This document shows positions 18,452-26,309 of a DNA stretch of 62,091 nucleotides, piece by piece; the stretch's first letter is position 1; the number at the start of each line of letters is the position of its first letter. The notes beneath the pieces were generated by a model that searched no databases, was not told where the DNA came from, and was given only the letters and a program-made list of their open reading frames with translations. The position numbers and the translations under genes are program-made. Origin of the DNA: Lysobacterales bacterium (GTDB lineage: Bacteria; Pseudomonadota; Gammaproteobacteria; Xanthomonadales; Rhodanobacteraceae); the NCBI GenBank assembly GCA_017305055.1, contig JAFKMZ010000015.1:1-62091 (forward strand), given 5' to 3'.

Positions 18452-19774
18452 ATGGCCATTGAAGCAAATCAGCAACCAGTCGATTTCCGCGCCCGTGCGC
18501 GCTTCGCCGTGCAGCACGAGGACGAAGCCCTGGCCGAGTCGGCCTATGCGCGTGTCCTGGACAGCGAGCCCGGAGATGTCGAGGCCCTGCAATACCTCGC
18601 CCATCTGCAGCTGGTACGGGGCTTCGCCCATCGCGCGGTCGAGCTGCTGCAGACCGCAGCCCAGGCACATCCGGATGTGGCCGGCACCTGGCATCAGCTC
18701 GGGGCCTCGCAGATGCTGGATGGCGATCCGCGCGGGGCAGTGGAAAGCCTGCGCCAGGCGCTGCAGCTCGGTCCGCAGATGTTCGTGGCGCGCCTGCGCC
18801 TGGGTATCGTGCTGGAGCAGCTGGGCGAATCGCACCAGGCGCTGATCGAGTATTTCGGGGCGGTCAACGTGGCACAGGACCAGGGACGCTGGTTGAGCGA
18901 AGACACGACTGCGCCCGGCATCCGCGAGGCGGTCAAGCACGCCATACGCTATGTCGACGCCGGGCGCCGTGCCTTGTACGAGCAGACCATGGAGCCATTG
19001 CGCCAGCGCTACGGGCGTGCCGAGATGGCGCGCGTCGACCAGGCGCTGGCCATCTATCTGGGCGAGCAGCCGGCGAACATTCCGGATCCACGGCAAAAGC
19101 CCAAATTCCTGTACTTTCCGGGCGTGCCGAGCCGGACCTATTACGCCCGCGAGAGCTTTCCCTGGTATGCGCAACTGGAGGCCAGCACCGACATCGTCCG
19201 CGAGGAACTGCGCCAGGTGCTGCTGGAGGCGCGGGACGACCTGGAGCCGTTCCTGGGCGGCCCGGCCGGCGACCTGCCCGGCCTGCTCAAGGGCTCGGGT
19301 GCCACGCCAGCCTCGTGGGACGCATTTTTCTTCTACCGCCACGGCGAGCGTTTCGACGAGCACCTGCAGCGCTGTCCGCGCACCGCGGCCCTGCTGCATG
19401 ACTTGCCGCTCGTGCGCGTTCGCGCGCATGCGCCGGAAACCCTGTTCTCGGTGTTGCGGCCGGGCTCGCACATCCTGCCGCACCGCGGGGTCACCAATAC
19501 CCGCCTGGTCACCCATTTGCCGCTCATCGTGCCGCCGGATTGCGCCATCCGCGTGGGGGGAGAGATTCACGCCTGGCAGGAGGGCCGCGCGGTGACCTTC
19601 GACGACACCATGGAGCACGAGGCGTGGAACCGCAGCGGCGAGACGCGCGTCGTGCTGATTCTCGATTGCTGGAACCCGGACATGACCGAGGCCGAGCAGG
19701 GCGCGATCACCGAGCTGGTGGGCGCGATCGGCGACTTCAACGCCGCCAGCCGCGTTCCCTTGCCGGTAGGCTGA
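18452..19774 (+). CDS. TPR protein with aspartyl/asparaginyl beta-hydroxylase domain
   Basis: The 440-residue protein has N-terminal TPR helices (about 10-150) and a C-terminal domain of the aspartyl/asparaginyl beta-hydroxylase family (Pfam PF05118). The two iron-binding histidines are visible, H344 in LPHRGVTNTR and H389 in TMEHEAWN, with R399 ten residues after the second one. That matches the spacing of the two-His site and the 2-oxoglutarate-binding Arg of animal AspH. The family hydroxylates Asp or Asn side chains in proteins. The ATG at 18452 was chosen because MAIEANQQPV aligns with the paralogue at 26310-27659; upstream in-frame starts lack similarity. Confidence 0.9.
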   Translation: MAIEANQQPVDFRARARFAVQHEDEALAESAYARVLDSEPGDVEALQYLAHLQLVRGFAHRAVELLQTAAQAHPDVAGTWHQLGASQMLDGDPRGAVESLRQALQLGPQMFVARLRLGIVLEQLGESHQALIEYFGAVNVAQDQGRWLSEDTTAPGIREAVKHAIRYVDAGRRALYEQTMEPLRQRYGRAEMARVDQALAIYLGEQPANIPDPRQKPKFLYFPGVPSRTYYARESFPWYAQLEASTDIVREELRQVLLEARDDLEPFLGGPAGDLPGLLKGSGATPASWDAFFFYRHGERFDEHLQRCPRTAALLHDLPLVRVRAHAPETLFSVLRPGSHILPHRGVTNTRLVTHLPLIVPPDCAIRVGGEIHAWQEGRAVTFDDTMEHEAWNRSGETRVVLILDCWNPDMTEAEQGAITELVGAIGDFNAASRVPLPVG

Positions 19775-19789
19775 GATTCCGCCGCTCCT

Positions 19790-19821
19790 TGCCCGCCCGT
19801 CCGTGCCGACGGTGGCGGGCA
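19790..19821. terminator. Possible bidirectional hairpin between convergent genes
   Basis: TGCCCGCC (19790-19797) pairs with GGCGGGCA (19814-19821), with a short inner CCGT/ACGG stem. It sits between the hydroxylase stop and the short minus-strand frame. No T-run follows on either strand, so it may only protect transcript ends. Confidence 0.45.
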
Positions 19822-19829
19822 GCGTGGCG

Positions 19830-19946
19830 TCAGGGCCGTGCGCATTGCTGGCCGAAGCGGGTGCCGGCTGGGCCGTGGTGCAGGTGAGTCCCGACGGCGC
19901 GAGCGCAGGCGCCGCAATTGGCAAGGATAAGGGTGCAGCGTTGCAT
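19830..19946 (-). CDS. Possible short peptide, 38 residues, unrecognised
   Basis: I do not recognise this product. The ATG at 19946 is preceded by AAGGGAGATACTCA, so GGGAG sits at good ribosome-binding distance, which is uncommon for chance frames. The peptide starts MQRCTLILANCGACARAVG and contains four Cys (positions 4, 11, 14, 35), two His and a basic C-terminus. There is no signal peptide or known domain. It lies tail to tail with the TPR-hydroxylase gene and faces a long gene-poor stretch on its upstream side. It could be a small substrate or leader peptide of the neighbouring modification enzymes, or an unused frame. Confidence 0.35.
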   Translation of the reverse strand: MQRCTLILANCGACARAVGTHLHHGPAGTRFGQQCARP

Positions 19947-21228
19947 TGAGTATCTCCCTTGGCCGAGCTTTGAATAGCAGCCCAATGGCGATGACGGTCG
20001 CGCTGCGGGGTCTATGCAAACGCATAGGTATAGGGCGATTTTTGACCCCGAATGCCCGGCATTCGCGAACTGATAATCACTCGTAATAAAAGGGAATGAA
20101 TGGCTATTTGAATATGTGACTCCATTGTTTCTCGTCGCTCTGTGACGGATGACGGTCGCGGGCATGCCCCGATCCACATAACCATACGGTAGCGTATCCA
20201 TGACTTTTGGCACATGACGTTGATTTGGGTGGGGCATACGGTGTCCTTAAGGGGTCGTTATCTAAAGGTCATCGCCGAATTATTGAACGACATGGCGGGA
20301 TCCGGTATCCGTAGGGCTGCAGAGAGGTCTTCAGCGCCCGGATGAGTCCATTAATCAAAGGATGTACTGGCGCAAGCAGCACAGTTCGTCCGATAGCCTT
20401 GCGGGATTTGTGGCGGCAGTTGATCGCGAATAGAGGTGGACTGCGCCGATGTTATCTGGAGTGGGGTGAGGGCTTGAGCCTCTGGCTCGCCCGACAACGT
20501 CAGTTGTGAACCGCTGCATTTTTGGGCGGGCTTGTCGTGGTCGATTCGGTGACCCGACGTGGTGGGGGGTGCGGTGGATCGTGGGATCAATATTCTTTGT
20601 CGACGGTTGCCATGGCAGCTGCACAGGCCGGCGGCAACGCAGTCGCCCCATGGCATTCAACGGCTTGAGACGCTTGCCGCCCTACGGGGAGTCATCCGTT
20701 GAAGGTTGCCGGGCAGGCCCCGCAGGTTCGGTCGTTGCCGAAGAATTCCGCTCGGGCCGGCGGGCGCCGTTGCGTCCACCGGGCATGAGGTTGCAGGGCG
20801 AAAGGGATTATGCGTGGCCTACGCCCATCTGTGCGCGGCTGGACCAGCATATGCCAACACCCGGTAAAAGGATGGTTATTACATGGCGGCGACTGCCTCA
20901 TGGTATGGGGCGGATACGTCTTGAACGAAGTTGAAGATCCATCTTGAATGGGAGGGGAATCCATCATTGCACGGAAGGAGATGTTGGTAATCGGGGAAGG
21001 GTAATTTCAAGTGTTGGTCCGGGGACGTATGTGCCAAGTGTCCGGTAAACACCCAGGCTGTATTGCCACGGTGGAGGTGGGGTGCGCGTTATTTTTGTAT
21101 GACTAACTCTTGATAATGGTGTGGCGTAAAAGCTGGTTGGCAGGGCATGGGCGCGGGGGTTGCTCAGATGGCAGCGTTTGACGGGCACCTCTCTGGTCCA
21201 CGGGGATAATCAACTGGAGGGTATGTTT
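19947..21228. other. Gene-poor, AT-richer gap of about 1.3 kb
   Basis: No supported gene is visible. Open frames here are short, lack ribosome-binding sites and resemble no family I know. The stretch around 20020-20120 is clearly AT-richer than the flanking genes and holds short inverted repeats: TATGC-AAAC-GCATA near 20013 and CGAATGC-CCG-GCATTCG at 20049-20065. There is also a Fur-like half-site, TGATAATCA, near 20070. No transposase remnant or target duplication was recognised. It may be a long regulatory leader for the receptor at 21229, a decayed gene, or the home of an untranslated RNA. Confidence 0.5.
21089..21117 (+). promoter_or_regulatory. Candidate sigma-70 promoter for the TonB receptor
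   Basis: A good -10 hexamer, GATAAT (21112-21117), lies 17 bases after a weak TTATTT -35 (21089-21094), about 110 bases before the receptor start. Support comes mainly from the -10 element and its AT-rich setting. Confidence 0.3.
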
Positions 21229-24126
21229 ATGAAACTTGGGGTCAATAAGATTTCTACCGCCGTTCGCCTGGCGCTCTCGCTGGGCACGGTCATCGCAGTG
21301 GGTGCATCCAGTACGGCATTCGCACAGGACGCCACCGCACCAGCGGCCGAACAACAGGCACAGACACTGAAGGCGGTCGTGGTGACAGGCTCGCGCCTGC
21401 CCAGCGTGACCATCACCGCGTCGAGCCCGGTCACCACGATCGACGCGCAGGCGTTGACGGTGACGGGTACCACCAGCGTCGACCAGCTGGTCAACCAGCT
21501 GCCGCAGCTCAGCCCGTATTTCGACCAGTTCCAGAACAACGGTGCCACGGGTTACCCGACCGCCGACCTGCGTGGACTGGGCACCAAACGTACCCTGGTC
21601 CTCATTGACGGGCAGCGTGTCCAGGCCGGCAACAACTCCAGCGGTGCCGTTGACCTGAGCCAGATTCCCGGGGCGCTGGTGCAGCGGGTGGACATCCTCA
21701 CCGGCGGCGCCTCGGCCGTGTATGGCGCCGACGCCGTGTCCGGCGTGGTGAACTTCGTCCTGAACCACGACTTCGAGGGCGTCCAGTTCGACTACAAGCT
21801 CTCGGGATACAGCCACGACAACCGCAACAAGTACATGCAGGGCCTGGAATCTGCCAAGAACTACCCCGCGCCCAACGGCGGCAGCGGCTTCAACGGCAAG
21901 ACGCGCGAAGCCGATGCGCTCTTTGGCGGACATTTCGCCGATGGCGACGGCCACGCGATGGGCTGGATCTCCGCGCAGAAGTCCGACGCCGTGATGTCGG
22001 ACGCGCGTGACTACTCGGCCTGCTCCCTGACCAACTCGGGCCTGGGCTGCGGTGGCTCCGGTACCGCGGCAAATCCGAACTTCATTGCCATCGACCATGC
22101 CGGCGCCAATGGCGAAGTGCACATGGATCCGACTACGGGCCAATGGCTCAATGGTGCCGCCACCCCCTATAACTACGCCCCGTCCAACTACTATCAGCGT
22201 CCCGGCACGCGCGTCAACCTGGGTGCGTCGATCAAGTACCATGTCAACGATGCGTTCGAGCCGTACATGGATGCGATGTACATGCACCGCCGCAGCGAGT
22301 TCCAGTTGGCCCCGTCCGGTGCGTTCTTCGAGCAGGTCGACGTCGACTGCGCCACGGCTACCGGCGCGATCGGCAACTTCTGTTCCCAGGTCGCTCCCAT
22401 GCTCGGCCTGGACACCTCGCAACCCCTGGCGGTCCAGGTCGGCAAGCGCAACGTCGAGGGCGGCCCGCGCCGCAGTGCGATCACCAACGACGCTTACCGC
22501 TTCGTGCTTGGTGCCAGGGGCGACATCAGCACGCGCTGGTCGTATGACGTGTCCGGTGTCATGGGCGAGACCAGCTACCTGAGCGTTGGCACGGGCGACT
22601 TTCTCTCCGACCGCGTCGTCCCGGCGATCTTGGGCTGCCCGAGCGGCTCCTATGCGGGCTGCATCCCTTACAACGTATGGCAGCCGAACGCGATTACACC
22701 GGAGGCGGTAGCGGGCCTGGGCGGCGTCAGCCTGCGGCCGACCCGTACGCGCCTGATGGACATCAACGCGTTCGTGCGTGGCGATCTCGGCTGGGCCCTG
22801 CCCTGGGCCGGCGCCGACACGATCAGCATGGTGGCTGGTACGGAATGGCGCAAGTCGAACATGAGCTCCACCGCCGACAGCAATTCCCAGCATGGCAATT
22901 TTTCGGGTGCCGGTGGCCCGACGCTGCCGATTGCAGGGCAGATCCAAGCCAAGGAGTTCTACACCGAGTGGGGCATTCCGATCATTTCGGATATGGGCGT
23001 GCTGAAATCCTTCGCCGCGGATGTCGGCTACCGCTACTCGGACTACAAGCACATGGGTTCGACCGACACCTACAAGATCGGCCTCAACGCAAACTTGGGC
23101 GACATGTTCCGGCTGCGCGGTGGCTACAACCGTGCCGTACGTGCCCCGAACGTCAATGAGCTCTTCGCTACCAAGCAGATCGGCTTGTTCAGCGGCGCCG
23201 ATCCCTGTGCGGGACCGACTCCCACTGACACTGCCGCCCAATGCGCGAACACTGGCGTGACCGCCGCGCAGTACGGACACGTCCTCGACAATCCGGCCAG
23301 CCAGTACAATCAGTTCACCGGCGGCAACCCGGACCTGAAGCCGGAAAAGGCCGATACCTATACTCTCGGCTTCGCGGTCACGCCGTTCCAGGGCCTGGAG
23401 GCCACGCTGGACTACTACGAGGTCAAGATCAAGGACACGATCGGCACCGTCGGTGCCAACACGACGCTGGACCTCTGCGCCAAGACCGGCAATCCGTTCC
23501 TGTGCAACAACGTCAAGCGCAACCCGGTCACGGGTGACCTCTGGCTTGGGGAAGTCGGCCAGGTAATCAACCTGACGAGCAATTTCGGCAATCAGACGGC
23601 ACGTGGCATCGACCTGAATGCGAGCTACGTCTGGCGGATGTTTGGCGGGCGGGCGCAGGCATCCATGGCAGGAAGCCGGCTGCTGAGCCTGGAGAAGGAC
23701 CCGCTGCCGGGTGTCAACAGCAACGCCGTCTATGATTGCGCAGGCAAGATCAACACGTCCTGCAACAATCCGCCGAGCCCCAAGTGGCGCCACCTGGTGA
23801 ACTTGAACTACTCGAAGGACTGGTGGAGCGTCAACGTGCGCTGGCGCTACTTTGGCCAGGTGCGCTACGTCAACAACGACGGCTCGTTCGCGACCACGGA
23901 CAAGCTCCTGTTCAACCACGACCACAAGATCTCGGCCTACAACTGGCTGGATGTCTCCGGCACGTTCCATATCGGCACGCATGTCGACCTGACGGTGGGT
24001 GTGAACAACATCACCGACCGTGCGCCGCCGCTGGTGGGTGGCTCGCTGGTGGACAACGCGAACACCCCCGGAGGCTACGATGAGCTGGGTCGCTACTACT
24101 TCACCAATGTCAGTGTGAGTTTCTGA
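21229..24126 (+). CDS. TonB-dependent receptor
   Basis: The 965-residue precursor has a signal peptide ending SSTAFAQ, a TonB-box-like LKAVVVTGSRLPS, a plug with LRGLGTKRTLVLIDGQRV and GGASAVYGADAVSGVVNFVL, and a barrel ending NVSVSF. Its signal peptide and plug resemble those of the 8409-11375 receptor, so the two are paralogues. The ATG at 21229 was chosen over the ATG at 21223 because the GGAGGG ribosome-binding site (21216-21221) then has seven bases of spacing instead of one. It has a terminator of its own and lies between the gene-poor gap and the convergent TPR-oxygenase pair. The ligand is unknown. Confidence 0.95.
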   Translation: MKLGVNKISTAVRLALSLGTVIAVGASSTAFAQDATAPAAEQQAQTLKAVVVTGSRLPSVTITASSPVTTIDAQALTVTGTTSVDQLVNQLPQLSPYFDQFQNNGATGYPTADLRGLGTKRTLVLIDGQRVQAGNNSSGAVDLSQIPGALVQRVDILTGGASAVYGADAVSGVVNFVLNHDFEGVQFDYKLSGYSHDNRNKYMQGLESAKNYPAPNGGSGFNGKTREADALFGGHFADGDGHAMGWISAQKSDAVMSDARDYSACSLTNSGLGCGGSGTAANPNFIAIDHAGANGEVHMDPTTGQWLNGAATPYNYAPSNYYQRPGTRVNLGASIKYHVNDAFEPYMDAMYMHRRSEFQLAPSGAFFEQVDVDCATATGAIGNFCSQVAPMLGLDTSQPLAVQVGKRNVEGGPRRSAITNDAYRFVLGARGDISTRWSYDVSGVMGETSYLSVGTGDFLSDRVVPAILGCPSGSYAGCIPYNVWQPNAITPEAVAGLGGVSLRPTRTRLMDINAFVRGDLGWALPWAGADTISMVAGTEWRKSNMSSTADSNSQHGNFSGAGGPTLPIAGQIQAKEFYTEWGIPIISDMGVLKSFAADVGYRYSDYKHMGSTDTYKIGLNANLGDMFRLRGGYNRAVRAPNVNELFATKQIGLFSGADPCAGPTPTDTAAQCANTGVTAAQYGHVLDNPASQYNQFTGGNPDLKPEKADTYTLGFAVTPFQGLEATLDYYEVKIKDTIGTVGANTTLDLCAKTGNPFLCNNVKRNPVTGDLWLGEVGQVINLTSNFGNQTARGIDLNASYVWRMFGGRAQASMAGSRLLSLEKDPLPGVNSNAVYDCAGKINTSCNNPPSPKWRHLVNLNYSKDWWSVNVRWRYFGQVRYVNNDGSFATTDKLLFNHDHKISAYNWLDVSGTFHIGTHVDLTVGVNNITDRAPPLVGGSLVDNANTPGGYDELGRYYFTNVSVSF

Positions 24127-24148
24127 GCCACGGACCTGGCTGAACCTG

Positions 24149-24180
24149 GCGGCGGACCATGATGGTCCGCCGCTTTTTTT
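24149..24180 (+). terminator. Rho-independent terminator after TonB receptor
   Basis: GGCGGACCAT pairs with ATGGTCCGCC around a single base (the loop will open further in RNA) and is followed by a run of seven T residues. It starts 23 bases after the receptor stop. Confidence 0.92.
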
Positions 24181-24336
24181 GCGCCTGCACGGTGCGCCTC
24201 AACCCCCACTGTCACCCCCCGCGACGAGCTTCCCAACAGCGAAGCCGGTCAAGCGCACTGCTGTCTGGAACGCCTTCGGAACTGCCCTTGTTTCATCCAT
24301 GGCATCGCGTCGGGACGTTGGAACACCTCCCGTCGC

Positions 24337-24403
24337 CATTCCCGCGAAAGCGGGAATCCAGGCTCTTCGACGCTCCTTGGATTCCCGCTTTCGCGGGAAT
24401 GAC
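24337..24403. repeat. Dispersed REP-like inverted repeat, copy A2
   Basis: CATTCCCGCGAAAGCGGGAA and, after a short spacer, its inverse TTCCCGCTTTCGCGGGAATG form a paired hairpin element. The core differs by one base from copy A1 at 2010-2094. It fills the gap between the convergent receptor and TPR-oxygenase genes. Confidence 0.85.
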
Positions 24404-24428
24404 GAGCAAAGGCTTGTTCAGCCCATCA

Positions 24429-26288
24429 CTAAGCTACTGGAATCATGTCGCAGGCCACGGTGAGGCGGACCGCGTCGTCGCGAAACGGTACCGTGCCGTG
24501 CCACATGTAGGAAGGAAACAGGGCGAGGCTGCCTGGCCGTGGATGCAGCACGCGGCGCGCAGGCAGTTCCAGGCCGAGCTCGGTTGGCGGTTGTCCAAAC
24601 TGGATGGCCCCCGCGTCGGCACCGGAGCCTTGCATGATGGGCGGCAGGAAGACGTAGAACGCCGAGCTGATCCAGCCGAAGGGGTGGACGTGGTTGACGT
24701 GGAAGCCGGTGGACACGAGCTTCACCGACCACGCGCCGCGAACGCGAAGGTCGCGGGCGCCCCGCCCCAGGAAGGGATGGCGGTCGTCGGTGGGCAAGCT
24801 GCGCGTCCAGCGCCTGGCGGCGGAAAGGATGCCGTGCTCGACCGCCTGGATCGCCGGCTCTGGACGTCCGAACAGATTGCCCGGGGTCTGCGTGCCTTGC
24901 CGCAGGGTCTGCTGCACCGGCGCACGCGAGGCCCGATGGAGCTCCAGCAGCGTCGCCTCGAGCGCATGCAGGAACTGCCTGAGGTCGGCATACCCCTCCG
25001 GCACGTCGATGTCGACCAGCGTGATGAGCCGGTCGTAATCGCACAGCCAGAACTCGCGCGCATCCCCCAGGAGTCGCCACGCCGTGGCCAGATAGCCAAG
25101 CGCCTCCTGGTTGTACGGATCCCGCGCGATCACATCCTGTGCCCGCGCGGCGGCGGCCTGCCACTGCCCGGTCTTGAGCAGGTGTCTGGTGTAGGTGTTG
25201 ATAAAGTCCGGATCGTGCGCGCCGCGCTTCCGATAAAGCTCGTCGTAGATCGGTGCCGCGTCGGCAGAGCGCCCCAGTGCCTCGAGCGTGTCGGCTGCAA
25301 ATCGCTGGAGCACCGGATGGTCGCCACGCCGGCGCAACTCGGCCACCTGTTCGAGCGCCGCGTCGCCGCGCCCGGTCTGCCTGAGCAGCCGGGCATAGGT
25401 GAGGCGCAACTCTCCGTCGTCCGGATGGGCGGCGACCGCCTGTACGAGGCGGGCGAGCGGATCCTCCGTTTGACCCGCGGGCTCGCCGTATTCCCACAGG
25501 ATGCTGGCCAGCGTGCGTTGCCCGGGGGCGTAACGCGGATGGGTCGCCGTCAGTCGGCGTGCCATCGCGATCGCCGCATCGATCCGGCCGGAGTCGAGCA
25601 GGACCCCGGCCTGCGCGTCCAGCAGCTCCGGTGTTTCCGGACCGGACCGGCGGGCTTCGTCGTAGCAGGCCAGCGCCTCCTCGAGACGGGCCTGGCGGCG
25701 CAGGATGTGCCCCAGATGCAACAGCAGCCTGGCAGGCCGTTGCTGCCCGCAGGCGAGCGCCTTGCGCAAGGCCTGCTCCGCGTCGGCGACCCGATCCTGC
25801 GCATCCAGCGTGCTGGCCAGCCCGTGCCAGGCCGTGGCGGAGGTGGGCATGAGTGTGACTGCTTGCTGCAATGCTGCGTGTGCCTCATCGAGCCGGCCGC
25901 GGTCCAGCTCGGTCAGCCCGAGGTCCAGCCAGGCCTGGCCGAACGCAGGCACCCGTTCCAAGGCCCGATGCCACAGCTCCGCGGCCGCATCCAACCGGTC
26001 GAGGCGGCGCAGCGCCGTGGCGAAGTTCGCCAGCAGGTGGGCGTTGTCCGGCGCCAGCTCCTGCGCGCGCCGGAACGGCACGCAGGCGGCTTCGGGTTTG
26101 CCGCTCTTGGCCAGCGCGACGGCCCACAGGTGCCAGGCGTCGGCCGCGTCGGGAGCTTGCGCCGTGACGTCCTGCGCCAGTCGGATCGATTCGGCCAGGT
26201 CACCCGCACGCAGCGCGCGTTCGGCCGCCGCCAGCTGGTGCCTCTGGAGGTCGGAGAGTGGCTGGGGTGATGGGCGTTCGGCGGGCAT
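24429..26288 (-). CDS. TPR protein with C-terminal 2OG-Fe(II) oxygenase domain
   Basis: The 619-residue protein begins with about 430 residues of TPR helices, for example AAELWHRALERVPAFGQAWL and EEALACYDEARRSGPETPEL. The C-terminal domain is the same putative 2OG-Fe(II) oxygenase type as in 4279-6111. The site reads FHVNHVHPFGWISSAFYV, with distal LFPSYMWHGTVPF and then VRLTVACD. The two enzymes share H-x2-H-x-H-x2-GWISS, but the Asp of the first enzyme's HQDG is replaced here, which suggests the His residues are the iron ligands. Twenty-one bases separate it from the hydroxylase gene upstream on the same strand, so the two probably form an operon. Confidence 0.88.
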   Translation of the reverse strand: MPAERPSPQPLSDLQRHQLAAAERALRAGDLAESIRLAQDVTAQAPDAADAWHLWAVALAKSGKPEAACVPFRRAQELAPDNAHLLANFATALRRLDRLDAAAELWHRALERVPAFGQAWLDLGLTELDRGRLDEAHAALQQAVTLMPTSATAWHGLASTLDAQDRVADAEQALRKALACGQQRPARLLLHLGHILRRQARLEEALACYDEARRSGPETPELLDAQAGVLLDSGRIDAAIAMARRLTATHPRYAPGQRTLASILWEYGEPAGQTEDPLARLVQAVAAHPDDGELRLTYARLLRQTGRGDAALEQVAELRRRGDHPVLQRFAADTLEALGRSADAAPIYDELYRKRGAHDPDFINTYTRHLLKTGQWQAAAARAQDVIARDPYNQEALGYLATAWRLLGDAREFWLCDYDRLITLVDIDVPEGYADLRQFLHALEATLLELHRASRAPVQQTLRQGTQTPGNLFGRPEPAIQAVEHGILSAARRWTRSLPTDDRHPFLGRGARDLRVRGAWSVKLVSTGFHVNHVHPFGWISSAFYVFLPPIMQGSGADAGAIQFGQPPTELGLELPARRVLHPRPGSLALFPSYMWHGTVPFRDDAVRLTVACDMIPVA

Positions 26289-26309
26289 GCGCGCTACAGG
26301 CAGCGCCGA

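Noticed and set aside
19830-20237. A 135-codon minus-strand frame including the short peptide
   Set aside because: The upstream 97 codons lack a ribosome-binding site and cover AT-rich DNA with palindromes; only the internal ATG at 19946 has a good site, so only the short form was kept.
20351-20934. Several frames of about 100-140 codons in the gene-poor gap
   Set aside because: They overlap each other on both strands, have no plausible initiation site and no family resemblance. Short frames with partial ribosome-binding sites (for example a 13-codon frame starting near 20882) were too small to support.
2010-24403. Possible CRISPR repeats
   Set aside because: The repeats are paired palindromic hairpins present as two isolated elements, not regularly spaced direct repeats with unique spacers, and no cas gene is present.
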